This document shows positions 33,183-42,819 of a stretch of 64,000 bases of DNA, one piece after another. Location: assembly GCA_913776615.1 (NCBI GenBank), contig CAJYPK010000011.1, positions 18,014 through 82,013 of the forward strand, read 5' to 3'. Numbering within the stretch: position 1 is the first letter of the stretch; the number at the start of each line of letters is the position of its first letter. The DNA is from an uncultured Hymenobacter sp. GTDB taxonomy: Bacteria; Bacteroidota; Bacteroidia; Cytophagales; Hymenobacteraceae. The position numbers and the translations under genes are program-made. The notes under the pieces were generated by a model that saw nothing but the letters and a program-made list of their open reading frames with translations, did no database searches and was not told the DNA's origin.

Positions 33183-33818
33183 CTAGCCGTTTTCTTTCAT
33201 ACCGTACTGCTGAAGTACGTCGGCGGGGACGCCGGCCCAGCGGTTGGGAGAATTGCCGACGTAGCCGATATCAGCCATGCCCATTTTGCTGGTGAAAAAG
33301 CCGGTGGCCGTCAGGTCGCGCATGCGGTTGAAGAAGGCTACTCCCGGTAGCATATCGCGGGTCGCCCGCCGTGGGTAGGCAATTTTGGTTACCATCTCCA
33401 GCTGCTGCGGCGGGGTGCACGCCGCAAAGGGCTGACCGTAGCGCGTAGCGCACTGCACATCGAGCCAGCGCAGGCCCCCGCGCAGCGGCAGCTGGTGCTC
33501 GGGAATATCCTTGGCAATGAATTCAATAAACTCGGGCACCTTGGCGTCGGAGGCGCTGCCCGATTTCTCGTCGCGGGGGATGATGATGTCGGCCAGCACC
33601 GTTATCGTCGCCATTTCGTGGGGCGTGAAAAACGTGGTGGCGTGCAGCTCTTTATCCCGGACTATTTCGTGCGCCTGCCGCCCGGTTTCACTGGCCGCCC
33701 CGGGCGGCGCGGCGGTTGGGGGCGCCTGCGGGGCCTTGGGCTGATTACAACCATCGAGCAGCAAGCCGGTGGAAAGGGTAGCCAGGCTAATCGCCTTTAG
33801 TGATTCGCGTCTTTTCAT
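33183..33818 (-). CDS. gluconate 2-dehydrogenase subunit 3 family protein
   Basis: 211 residues. The N-terminus MKRRESLKAISLATLSTGLLLDGC has a twin-Arg-like start and a possible lipobox ending at Cys24. The body (HATTFFTPHEMATITVLADIIIPRDEKSGSA) is the subunit 3 family, a small partner of GMC-type sugar or alcohol dehydrogenases that helps their export and electron transfer. It lies 20 bases downstream of the GMC gene on the same strand. Expected location is the periplasm, attached to the membrane. Confidence 0.88.
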   Translation of the reverse strand: MKRRESLKAISLATLSTGLLLDGCNQPKAPQAPPTAAPPGAASETGRQAHEIVRDKELHATTFFTPHEMATITVLADIIIPRDEKSGSASDAKVPEFIEFIAKDIPEHQLPLRGGLRWLDVQCATRYGQPFAACTPPQQLEMVTKIAYPRRATRDMLPGVAFFNRMRDLTATGFFTSKMGMADIGYVGNSPNRWAGVPADVLQQYGMKENG

Positions 33819-33838
33819 GGAAAATCAGAGGGTAAGGG

Positions 33839-35584
33839 CTAGGAGAGAATCAGCCGCTTGCGCTGGTCGAGGATGTACTCGCTAGTGCGCATGGCCAGGG
33901 CCAGGATAGTCCAGGTCGCGTTTTTATCGCCCTGCTGCACGAAGGGCGCGGCATCGACCACGAACAGATTGCGGCAGTCGTGGGCCTGGCACCACTTGTT
34001 AAGGGCCGACTTTTTGGGGTCGTCGCCCATGCGTACCGTGCCCACCTCGTGGATAATGCGGCCGGGGGCCTCCAGGCCGTAGTTGGTGTCGGCCCCCGGA
34101 ATTTTGGAGGTGATAATAGCGCCCATGCCGTGCATAATGGCCTGAAAGGTTTCCTGCATGTGCTTGGCCTGCTTGATTTCGGCATCGGTCCATTTGTAGT
34201 GGAAGCGCAGCACCGGAATGCCGTACTTATCCACCACGCCCGGGTCGATTTCGCAGTAGTTGCTTTCGCGGGCAATGGCCGTGCCCCGGCCGGCCATACC
34301 CACCTGGGTGCCGTAGAAGCGGCGGTAATCGTCCTTGAGCGAAGCGCCGAAGCCGCCGGCCTCCTTCATGTTGCCGTCCCGGCCGGGCACCAGGCCGTTC
34401 AGGTTGTGCATCCCCATGCCAAAGCCGTAGGCTGGCATGTGCATGCCGCCGCCGTACTCGATGTGGTAGCCGCGCGGAAAATCCAGCTTCTTGTTATCCA
34501 GCCACCACGGGGTGTAGATGTGCACGCTGCCCACCCCGTCCTCGTTGTAGCGCTTGCGGTCCAGGAGCTGGGGCAGGAAGCCGCTCAGGCTGGCCCCGGT
34601 CGAGTCGTGCAGGTACTTGCCCACCACCCCGCTGCTGTTGGCCAGGCCGTCGGGGTGGCTGCTGGACTTAGAGTTGAGCAGCAGCCGGGCCGACTCGCCC
34701 GCGCTCGCCCCCAGAATCACGATTTTCGCCTTCACCTCGTACTCCTGCAAGTCGTTCTTGTCCACGTACGATACGCCGGTGGCGAGCCCGTTGGCCCCGG
34801 TGAGCACTTCGCGCACCATCGCGTTGGGAATCACCTTCAGATTGCCGGTTTTAAGCGCCGGAATGACCAAGCACGACGAGGCCGAAAAGTCGCCGTACAC
34901 CTTGCAGCTGCGCCCGCACTGCCCGCAGAAAAAGCACACGCCCCGGTCCTTGTTGCCGGGCAGGGCCTCCGTCAGCACTGAGCCCCGGCCGGGAATTACT
35001 TTCACGCCCGCCTTGGCGGCCCCTTGCTTGATAAACAGCTCGTTGAGCCGGGGCTTGGGCGGGGTCAGGAAAATGCCGTCGGGCTCGTTTTCCAGCCCCT
35101 CCACCGTACCGTAAATCCCAATCAGGCGGTCAACCTTGTCGTAGAACGGCTTCACCTCATCGTAGGTAATCGGCCAGTCATCCGTCAGGCCGTCAAGGTG
35201 ATGGCTTTTGAAGTCGAGCGGCCCCATCCGCAGCGAAATGCGGCCCCAGTGGTTGGTGCGGCCGCCCAGCATCCGGGCCCGAAACCAATTGAACTCCGTT
35301 TTGTCCTTGGTGGTGTACGGCTCCCCGTCCAGCTGCCAGCCACCGTAGGCGGCGTCGAAGTCGCCGAAGGGCCGGGTCGTCGAGGCGCCCCGGCGCGGCG
35401 ACTCGTACGAGAATTTCAACTGCTGGGCATCTTTCAGCGGGTCGAAAAACGGCCCGGCTTCCAGCATCAGCACCTTCAGGCCGGCGTGCGCCAGCACGTA
35501 GCCCGCCATGCCGCCCCCGGCCCCCGAGCCCACAACGATGGCGTCGTAAACGGTGCCCGATTTCTTGATGTGAAAATCGCTCAT
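33839..35584 (-). CDS. GMC-family sugar dehydrogenase, large subunit
   Basis: 581 residues. FAD Rossmann motif VVGSGAGGGMAGYVLAHAG at ~17-35 and the C-terminal GMC motif HEVGTVRMGDDPKKSALN with NLFVVDAAPFVQQG. A Cys cluster CFFCGQCGRSCKVYGDFSASSC near residue ~220 is the type that holds an iron-sulfur cluster in FAD-dependent glucose dehydrogenases. It lacks its own clear signal peptide, so it probably travels with the twin-Arg partner encoded downstream. With the DUF1080 gene just upstream, oxidation of a sugar or glycoside at C3 is likely. The exact substrate is unknown. Confidence 0.9.
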   Translation of the reverse strand: MSDFHIKKSGTVYDAIVVGSGAGGGMAGYVLAHAGLKVLMLEAGPFFDPLKDAQQLKFSYESPRRGASTTRPFGDFDAAYGGWQLDGEPYTTKDKTEFNWFRARMLGGRTNHWGRISLRMGPLDFKSHHLDGLTDDWPITYDEVKPFYDKVDRLIGIYGTVEGLENEPDGIFLTPPKPRLNELFIKQGAAKAGVKVIPGRGSVLTEALPGNKDRGVCFFCGQCGRSCKVYGDFSASSCLVIPALKTGNLKVIPNAMVREVLTGANGLATGVSYVDKNDLQEYEVKAKIVILGASAGESARLLLNSKSSSHPDGLANSSGVVGKYLHDSTGASLSGFLPQLLDRKRYNEDGVGSVHIYTPWWLDNKKLDFPRGYHIEYGGGMHMPAYGFGMGMHNLNGLVPGRDGNMKEAGGFGASLKDDYRRFYGTQVGMAGRGTAIARESNYCEIDPGVVDKYGIPVLRFHYKWTDAEIKQAKHMQETFQAIMHGMGAIITSKIPGADTNYGLEAPGRIIHEVGTVRMGDDPKKSALNKWCQAHDCRNLFVVDAAPFVQQGDKNATWTILALAMRTSEYILDQRKRLILS

Positions 35585-35597
35585 GGTACCGGGGTCG

Positions 35598-36284
35598 TTA
35601 CAGCTGCTCGATGGTGATAGCGCGGAAAGCTACCCGGTGGCCGTGGTCTTGCAGGGCAATGTGGCCCTTGGGATAGGCGGCAAAGTTTTTCCAGGTTTTG
35701 AACTTGCTGTTTGCCAGCAAGGTCTGCCACTCGGGGCTGCCCATCTGCACATCCACTACCTTGGCGTTGTTGAGCCAGAAGGTGAGGTGGCCCCGTTGCT
35801 TGCGCAGCTTCACCCGGTTCCACTCGCCGGCCGGCTTGGCCACGTCCTGGGCCGGGGCCTGCATGTCGTAGAGCGAGCCCGCCAGGTGCGAGGCTTTCTT
35901 GTTGTCTTCGGCGCCCTTGTTGTCGAGCACCTGCATTTCGATACCCGTGTCGTAGGTGGCGCGGAAGGCCGGGTCTTCGTGCACGCCGAAGATGATGCCG
36001 CTGTTGCCGCCGGGCGAGATGTTCCACTCCAGGCTCAGCTCAAAGTTCTCGTACTCGCCGTCCGTTACCAAGTCACCCTGGCCGGGAGCCTGCGGGTCGA
36101 GCTGCAACGCCCCGTCGACTACCCGCCAGGCGGGCTCAGCCGTGGGCTTGAGGTAGGTGTGCCAGCCCTGGGTGGTTTTGCCGTCGAATAAGGCTCGGGG
36201 CTGGGCCTTGGCGGGCCGCTTGGCGGTGAGCACCGGCTGGGCCGCGCCGGCCAGGGCCAAAAGGGAAACGAAAAAGAGGTTCAT
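35598..36284 (-). CDS. DUF1080 (3-keto-disaccharide hydrolase) protein
   Basis: 228 residues from ATG 36284; the frame is open to 36617 but only this start gives a signal peptide (MNLFFVSLLALAGAAQPVLTA). Body: LFDGKTTQGWHTYL, WRVVDGALQLD, FELSLEWNISPGGNSGIIFGV, GIEMQVLDNKGAEDN, WNRVKLRKQRGHLTFWLNNAKVVDVQMGSPEW, then GHIALQDHGHRVAFRAITIEQL. This is the beta-jelly-roll family with 3-keto-glucosidase activity, which cuts 3-keto glycosides. It is first in the minus-strand operon, 13 bases before the GMC gene. Confidence 0.88.
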   Translation of the reverse strand: MNLFFVSLLALAGAAQPVLTAKRPAKAQPRALFDGKTTQGWHTYLKPTAEPAWRVVDGALQLDPQAPGQGDLVTDGEYENFELSLEWNISPGGNSGIIFGVHEDPAFRATYDTGIEMQVLDNKGAEDNKKASHLAGSLYDMQAPAQDVAKPAGEWNRVKLRKQRGHLTFWLNNAKVVDVQMGSPEWQTLLANSKFKTWKNFAAYPKGHIALQDHGHRVAFRAITIEQL

Positions 36285-37009
36285 GCTTGTGGGGTGGGAA
36301 TGGATGAAGTGGCAAATGAAATGACTAGCGCGCAATGTGACGGCTTTCGGTAGTGCCTCAGCACCAATAAAAAAGCGTCGATTTTCCGGGTAGCCCCGGC
36401 TCCGTAGCCCGCGCCGGGGGCGGGGCCGAACTCTACTCTCCTCGTCCTGGCGGGCTGCGGTAGTCGCCGGCTCTTCCGACGAGCCAGCTACGCTGGCTGA
36501 TTTCGGCTGGCACCTGCCAGCCCGCTGCCACCGGCAAATGTGGGCCGAAAAATAAGTACTTGGTAAAAGGTTTAAGCACAGGTTGATGAAATTTTGCTGA
36601 GTTTCTTGAAATTCCACCTATATTTCGCCCCGAAGCCTACTCAATTTTCCTGTTGCTACCTCCCGCAGCTGTTGTTGGCTGCCGGAAGGTCTACTACTCG
36701 GCCCGCTGCGTTGCAGGGGCACCTGCGTAGTTCTGTACTGAGCGCCGCTACGGCCGTTGGAAAGCACCTTCCTGCGATGGCAGGCTAAGGACGCCCCCGG
36801 GCTAGCCAGCCACTGCGCCTGACGAGGCGGATTGGGATTACCCTTGCTATTGTGCCGCCCCCTCTGCATGCGTGAGGATCGAGGGGCTTTTCGATTTTGC
36901 TAAAACGTTTAAACGTCCGGGAAACCCAAGCTGGCTGGCCTGCTTTGGCGCTGCTGGTTCCGGCGGCTTTCCCTACACTCTTCTTTTCCCATCCAACCCC
37001 TTTTCCCCA
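36285..37009. other. 725-bp divergent intergenic region
   Basis: No gene is visible. It separates the DUF1080 operon from the SusC/SusD pair and should hold both promoters. I found no strong dyad or recognisable -33/-7 pair. The short frames inside it are low in protein-like character. Confidence 0.6.
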
Positions 37010-40000
37010 ATGAGTACTTCTTTATCAATTCGAAGCTGGTGCGGCGCGCTGCTGCTCAGCCCCGCGGTGGCCCTGGCGCCGGTGCCGGCGGCGGCCGCTG
37101 GTGCCCCCACGGCTACGCTGCGCCCGGTCGAGGTGACGGTGCAAGGTATCGTAACCGACGAACAAGGCAACCCGCTGCCCGGGGCCACCATCGTGCTCAA
37201 GGGCAGCGCGGGTGTGGGCGTGAGCTCGGGGGCCGACGGCAAATTTGCACTCACGGTGCCGACCGGCACCGAAACGCTGGTGATTTCGTCCATCGGCTAC
37301 GTTGCGCAGGAGCTGAGCCTAAACGGGCGCACGAGCCTCACGATTCAGCTCGTGACCGACAACAAGGCCCTCGACGAAGTCGTGGTGGTGGGCTACGGCA
37401 CCCAGAAGCGCTCGGACCTGACCGGCGCGGTAGGTAGCGTAAAGGCCGCCGAGCTCGTGGAGCGCCCCGTCGTGAACGTCGCGCAGGGCCTGCAAGGCAA
37501 AGTGCCCGGCGTGGACGTGTCGCTGAATTCGGGGCAGCCGGGCGCCGCGCCCGTTATCCGGGTGCGGGGCTACTCGTCGATCAATGCCGGCAATACCCCG
37601 CTCTACGTGGTGGACGGCGTATTCTGGGAGCAGGGCATTACGACGCTCAACCCCAATGACATTGAGAGCCTGGAAGTGCTCAAAGACGCGTCGGCCACGG
37701 CTATTTACGGGGCGCGCGGCAGCAGCGGGGTGATCATTATCACGACCAAGCGCGGGCGCAAGGGCAGCCAGGTGGCGTACGATAATTACGTGAGCATTAG
37801 CAAAATGGCGCGTAAGCTCGACCTGCTCAACGCCCGCGACTTCCTGGCCCTCGAAGACCTGGGCTACCAGAACGTGCAAAAGTTTGACCCCGCCGGCTGG
37901 GCGGCGGGCAAGTACGTCAACAAAGACCCCCGCCTCAAGCGCCGCGCCCTGGCTAATGCCAACAGCGCCACGCGCCTGTTCGACGACAACCTGAACCCGC
38001 TCTACGACGTGGACTGGCAGGATGAGGTGACGCAAACCGCCGTGGCCCAGAGCCACAACCTGGCCTTTTCGGGGGGCAGCGACCAGACTACGTTTGGCTT
38101 GTTTCTGAACTACACCAACGCGCAGGGCATCATCCGCGAAACTTATCAAAAGCGCTACTCGGGCCGCCTGACGGTTGATAACCAAGTGAAAACCTGGCTG
38201 AAAGTGGGCGCCACGCTCAACTACAGCAACATCGAGGATAAGATCGGCAACAACTTCGTGGGGGGGAATAACATCCCGCGTATGATGATCGAGATGATTC
38301 CCATCGTCCCGATTCAGTATCCCAACGGTACCTACGGCAAGCGCCAGGACTACCCCGACATGGAAGGCGGCGACAACCCCGTGGCCCTGACGCGCGAAGA
38401 CGTAAACCTGACGCGCAACCAAGTGTTTGCGGGCAACATCTACGCCAACCTCATCTTCTCGCCGAGCCTGAATTTTCGCTCGGTGTTCGGCGCCAACATC
38501 AGCTCGCAGTTCAACCCGAGCTACGAGAGCAACCTGGTGCAGCTGCGCGCCGGCACCCAAAACCTGGCCGGCATCGGTGCCTACGACGGCAAAAGCCTGC
38601 AATGGCAAAACTACCTGACTTTTAACAAGGTAATCGCCCAAGACCACGTCCTGAACGTGGTGGCTGGGGTAGATATGCAACGGTTTCAAAGCAACGGGTT
38701 CTACTCCGAAACCCAGGGGCTTTCCGATAATGCCTACCTGTTCTACAACCTCGGGGCGGGCGCGACGCCCCAGGTGCCGGGGACGTTCAACGGGGCAGCT
38801 AACCAGTTTGACGCCAATCAGTTTCTGTCGGTCTTCGGGCGGGTCAACTACACCTACAAAGACCGCTACATCCTGACGGGTACGGCGCGGGCCGACGGCT
38901 CCTCGCGCTTTGGGACGTCCAATCAGTACGGCTTCTTTCCGTCGGGGGCCGTGGCCTGGCGCATCTCGCAGGAAGATTTCCTGAAGGATAACTCCCTGAT
39001 TTCGGACATGAAGCTGCGCTTTGGCTACGGCCAAACCGGCAACAGCAACTTCGCCAACTATCAGTCGCAGGCTCGCCTGGGAACCAACAGCTACATTTTC
39101 AACGGCGTGCGGGTCGGGGGCACCACCATCAACACGCTGGGCAATCCCGAGCTGCGCTGGGAGCGGGCCAGCCAGTACGACCTCGGCTTCAACCTGGGCC
39201 TGCTGCAAAACCGCATCACCTTCGAGGCCGATTTGTACTCGCGCACCACTTCCGACCTGCTGCTGGCCCGCCCGGTGCCCCGGACCAGCGGCTACGGCAG
39301 CATCTTCAGCAACGTGGGCCGCGTGCGCAACCAGGGCCTGGAGCTGGCGCTGACTACGGTGAACATTCAGGGTAAGGATTTTACGTGGTCAACCAACTTC
39401 AACATCTCCTTCCTTAAAAACCGGGTGCTGGCCCTGGGACCGGCCGGCGACGATATCTACCCCGGCCCCAACTTCCTCAACGAAACCAACGTGCTGCGCA
39501 TTGGCCAGCCGGTGGGCTCGCTGTTTGGCTTGGTGCGCGAGGGCACCTGGGGCACCGCCGAGGCCGACCAGGCCCTGCGCTACAACCGCCTGCCCGGCGA
39601 CCTCAAGTTTCAGGACCAGAACAACGACGGGCAGATCAACGACCTCGACCGGGTCATTCTCGGCAAGACCATTCCGACGGGCTTCGGCACGCTCAGCAAC
39701 ACCTTCCGCTACAAGGGCTTCGACCTGCTGGTGGACGTGCAGTTCACCTACGGCAACGACGTAATGAACCTCACTCACCACTCGGCCCTCGACCGCACCG
39801 ACCAGGCCAACAGCTACTCCCGCGCCTACACCGACGCCTGGACGCCCGACAACCAGAACACCATGATTGCCCAGGTGCGCCCCTCGTACGTGTACTACGA
39901 CTCGCGCATCGACTCCTACAAGGTGGAGGACGGCTCGTTTATCCGCGGGCGCAACGCGGTGCTGGGCTACAACTTTTCGAGCGGGGTGCTGGAGCGCCTC

Positions 40001-40174
40001 AAGCTGGCCCGCCTGCGGGTGTACGTGTCGGCCCAGAATTTCTTCCTGCTGACCAAGTACCGGGGCTACGACCCCGAAACCTCGACCTACGGCAACGCCT
40101 TCGCGCAGGGCATTCAGTTTTTCGACTACCCGAAGGCGCGCGTGTTCACGGCGGGCCTCAACGTAACGCTTTAA
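37010..40174 (+). CDS. SusC/RagA-type TonB-linked outer-membrane transporter
   Basis: 1054 residues from ATG 37010; an upstream extension to 36872 is intergenic in character. Signal peptide at 1-~28. A carboxypeptidase-like regulatory domain (VTVQGIVTDEQGNPLPGATIVLKG) at ~40-115 is followed by the SusC-specific VVVGYGTQKRSDLTGAVGSV, the plug (VDGVFWEQGITTLNPNDIESLEVLKDASATAIYGARGSSGVIIITTK) at ~205-250 and a 22-strand barrel. It imports oligosaccharides or similar ligands with the SusD lipoprotein encoded 20 bases downstream. The facing operon suggests a glycoside ligand. Confidence 0.95.
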   Translation: MSTSLSIRSWCGALLLSPAVALAPVPAAAAGAPTATLRPVEVTVQGIVTDEQGNPLPGATIVLKGSAGVGVSSGADGKFALTVPTGTETLVISSIGYVAQELSLNGRTSLTIQLVTDNKALDEVVVVGYGTQKRSDLTGAVGSVKAAELVERPVVNVAQGLQGKVPGVDVSLNSGQPGAAPVIRVRGYSSINAGNTPLYVVDGVFWEQGITTLNPNDIESLEVLKDASATAIYGARGSSGVIIITTKRGRKGSQVAYDNYVSISKMARKLDLLNARDFLALEDLGYQNVQKFDPAGWAAGKYVNKDPRLKRRALANANSATRLFDDNLNPLYDVDWQDEVTQTAVAQSHNLAFSGGSDQTTFGLFLNYTNAQGIIRETYQKRYSGRLTVDNQVKTWLKVGATLNYSNIEDKIGNNFVGGNNIPRMMIEMIPIVPIQYPNGTYGKRQDYPDMEGGDNPVALTREDVNLTRNQVFAGNIYANLIFSPSLNFRSVFGANISSQFNPSYESNLVQLRAGTQNLAGIGAYDGKSLQWQNYLTFNKVIAQDHVLNVVAGVDMQRFQSNGFYSETQGLSDNAYLFYNLGAGATPQVPGTFNGAANQFDANQFLSVFGRVNYTYKDRYILTGTARADGSSRFGTSNQYGFFPSGAVAWRISQEDFLKDNSLISDMKLRFGYGQTGNSNFANYQSQARLGTNSYIFNGVRVGGTTINTLGNPELRWERASQYDLGFNLGLLQNRITFEADLYSRTTSDLLLARPVPRTSGYGSIFSNVGRVRNQGLELALTTVNIQGKDFTWSTNFNISFLKNRVLALGPAGDDIYPGPNFLNETNVLRIGQPVGSLFGLVREGTWGTAEADQALRYNRLPGDLKFQDQNNDGQINDLDRVILGKTIPTGFGTLSNTFRYKGFDLLVDVQFTYGNDVMNLTHHSALDRTDQANSYSRAYTDAWTPDNQNTMIAQVRPSYVYYDSRIDSYKVEDGSFIRGRNAVLGYNFSSGVLERLKLARLRVYVSAQNFFLLTKYRGYDPETSTYGNAFAQGIQFFDYPKARVFTAGLNVTL

Positions 40175-40194
40175 CTCTTCCCACCCAGCTCTTT

Positions 40195-41700
40195 ATGTTA
40201 TCATTTATCCATTCCCGTGCCCGGGCCGGGGCCTTGTGCGCGGGCCTGCTGCTCGCCACTACCGGCTGCAAGGACTTCCTAAAAGAAGACAACCGCTCCT
40301 CGCTGACCCAGGACAACTACTTCGCCAACGCCACCCAGGCGCAGTCGGCCGTCGATGGCCTCTACAATCGCCTGCGGATTATGAATACCGACGTGGGCTA
40401 CGGCGAGTCCATCTGGGTCGGGCTGGAGCTGATGGCGCTGCACGCCTCTACGCTGGGGCAGAGCTTCAACAATAATCAGCTGATCAACCAGAGCATCGAC
40501 CCGGCCAATCCCTACTTCTCCAACATGTGGAACCTGGCCTACAATGGCATTGGGGCCGCCAACCTGGTGCTGACCCGCGTGCCGGCCATCAACATGGACG
40601 AAACGCAGAAAAAGGCGCTGCTCGGCCAGGCGTACTTCGTGCGGGCCTTTTTGTATTACCACCTCGTGCGCCTCTACGGCGATGTGCCCCTGATTCTGAC
40701 GCCCATCGACGGCACCAGCCCCGACCTCTACCCCGGCCGGACGCCGCAGGCCGAGGTGTACACTCGCATCATTGCCGACTTGCAGGCGGCCGAGCAGGCG
40801 GGCCTGCCGGCCGTAGACCGCACCGGGCGCATCTCGCAGGGCGCGGTGAAAGCGCTGCTGGCCAGCGTGTACCTCACGTCGGCGGGCTTCCCGCTCCAGC
40901 TTACGGCCAACTACCAGAAGGCCGCCGACAAGGCCGCCGAGCTGATTGACGCCAACCAGTACCCGCTGTTTACGAGCTACGCCTCGCTGCACAATACCAC
41001 CGACAAGAACCAGGGCGAGCTTATTTTACAGGCGCAGTTTGCCTTCGGCATTGCCACCAACGCCATCAGCGCGCTGGTTATTCCCTACTTCGCGGGGGTT
41101 TCTAAATACAACGACGAGTTTGGGGCCGTGGTGCCGACGCCGGGCTTCTACGCCACCTACGAAGCAGGCGACCTGCGCGCCCAGGAGCAGCAGTTTTACT
41201 TCTCGAAGTACCCGTCCATCAAGGACCCCAGCGTGACGGTTGATTTTAAGACGCAGGCGCTCTACAAGTACTTTCAGGTGGAAAGCGCCCGGGGCAATGG
41301 CGTGGGCGACGAAAACTGGACGCTGCTGCGGATGCCCGAGGTGATGCTCATCTACGCCGAGGCCAGCAACGAGGTCGGCGGGCCGACTCCCAAGGCCTAC
41401 GCTCAGCTCAATGCCATCCGCAGCCGGGCCAAGCTGCCCGCCCTGGCCGGCCTCAGCCAGGATGATTTTCGCAACGCGGTGTGGAAGGAGCGCTACCACG
41501 AGTTGGCCTACGAGAACAAGGCGTATTTCGACATCCAGCGCACCCGCAAAACCTACGACGTGGCCGGCAACAAGTTTGTGAATGTGGTGGGCTTCAAGGG
41601 GGAAATCGGGCCGGCCTTCCAAGCCAAATACCTGCTGTGGGGCATTCCCTCGGCCGAAATCAACAACAACAAGCAGCTGACCCAGAACCCCGGCTGGTAG
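40195..41700 (+). CDS. SusD/RagB-type substrate-binding lipoprotein
   Basis: 501 residues. The lipobox is LLATTGC at ~20-26, so Cys26 is the lipid site. The TPR-rich helical core (FFANATQAQSAVDGLYNRLR, WNLAYNGIGAANLVLTRVPAI, AYFVRAFLYYHLVRLYGDVPLI) and the C-terminal WKERYHELAYENKAYFDIQRT are diagnostic. It sits on the outer leaflet over the SusC barrel and captures the ligand. A strong hairpin with T-run follows (41724-41773), ending the operon. Confidence 0.95.
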   Translation: MLSFIHSRARAGALCAGLLLATTGCKDFLKEDNRSSLTQDNYFANATQAQSAVDGLYNRLRIMNTDVGYGESIWVGLELMALHASTLGQSFNNNQLINQSIDPANPYFSNMWNLAYNGIGAANLVLTRVPAINMDETQKKALLGQAYFVRAFLYYHLVRLYGDVPLILTPIDGTSPDLYPGRTPQAEVYTRIIADLQAAEQAGLPAVDRTGRISQGAVKALLASVYLTSAGFPLQLTANYQKAADKAAELIDANQYPLFTSYASLHNTTDKNQGELILQAQFAFGIATNAISALVIPYFAGVSKYNDEFGAVVPTPGFYATYEAGDLRAQEQQFYFSKYPSIKDPSVTVDFKTQALYKYFQVESARGNGVGDENWTLLRMPEVMLIYAEASNEVGGPTPKAYAQLNAIRSRAKLPALAGLSQDDFRNAVWKERYHELAYENKAYFDIQRTRKTYDVAGNKFVNVVGFKGEIGPAFQAKYLLWGIPSAEINNNKQLTQNPGW

Positions 41701-41723
41701 CTACGCACCAAGTAAGTACGGTG

Positions 41724-41773
41724 AGCCCCGTTGCGGCTGGCCTCGCGCCAGGTCCCCGCAACGGGGCTCTTTT
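41724..41773 (+). terminator. intrinsic terminator after SusD gene
   Basis: The 13-bp perfect arm agccccgttgcgg (41724-41736) pairs with 41756-41768, followed by cttttgcg. It lies 24 bases after the SusD stop. Confidence 0.75.
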
Positions 41774-42819
41774 GCGTAGCGATCAGCGCTTGGCCGCATC
41801 GCATAATGGCTCTGGGGTGCTGGCTCGCTAAGCGCGATCGCCCCGCCTGCGCTGGTAGCCCAATGCTGGCCATACCAGTTTTGAGCGTACTGAAGGGGGA
41901 GGGTAGGAAGATCCCTTTCGGCTTCATCGGCAGCTTGCTACCGCGGGTGAGTGGGTACACAGTCGGCGGGCTGCTTGGCTAAGCTAGGGGCGGCCCCGCT
42001 GCTTCACGCTGTGCAATTTTAAGGAAACATGAAGCTTTGATGATAACTAATTATTGTGCAAATAATTATCGGTCGTGCGTGGCCGCGTAGCCGTTTACTG
42101 TTGGTGTCGCTTCTCCAGATGAAGCTCAGCGCCAGTGGCAGCCCACCAGCCGCTTCAGCCGTGGTCACCTGCGCCCGCTAGCCCGGCGCAGCTACGCATC
42201 CCTCCTGGCTTACTTGATTTGCGATATGCTGACCTGAAAAATGCTCTAAGACCATATTTTGTAAAAATATTTTTACTACTTCTTTTAAAAAAACGCTAAG
42301 TAGTTTGTTTTACCACTTTTTTTGTTGGTAATTCGCACAACTCTCTCTCTTTCACCAGCAAGATTCGTCTTGCCTGAGGCTACGTTCCCTACCAGGATTA
42401 CGTAGCAGCCTGCCACTAGCCAAGCGCTGAAGCGTAGCCAAACGGCTGCGGTTTGCCTCAGTGCTATCCGCTAGCTTCCGCCCCAGAACTTAGTTGCGTG
42501 CCGCCCACCAGGCGAGCAATTGAATAAGTATTCTTTCCGCTTTTACTTCAATCGACCACTCCGCTTTACCTGTCGCAGCGCGCTTAGAGGAACGTATCAG
42601 CTAAGCTCGACAGTGGGAGTGCCAGCAACGGCACAGCTAGAATGAGCGGCGGCATAGAATGGTAGAGTGCAATTTTTTTAGTTGGTCTCTACCTGAAAAA
42701 AAGACTGTTGTCCTGCCTGTTTTCCGCACTGTTGGTACCAGGCCGTACCGATACGCTCTACCCTGCCTCAAGCATCTTCTTTTCCTTTTCCCTTTTCCAC
42801 TTTTTCAGTCAACCAAACC
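41774..42819. other. 1.05-kb region without a gene
   Basis: No convincing coding frame on either strand. The part 42225-42330 is clearly lower in GC than the neighbours (runs of T and A around tttgtaaaaatatttttacta). The rest contains nothing recognisable, so it could hold a decayed gene, a long 5' leader of the next gene or regulatory DNA. Confidence 0.5.

Noticed and set aside
36285..36617. N-terminal extension of the DUF1080 protein
   Set aside because: The ATG at 36284 gives a clear signal peptide; the upstream part is charged and unlike the family.
36872..37009. 46-residue N-terminal extension of the SusC protein
   Set aside because: A signal peptide begins at the ATG at 37010 and the upstream part has no protein-like character.
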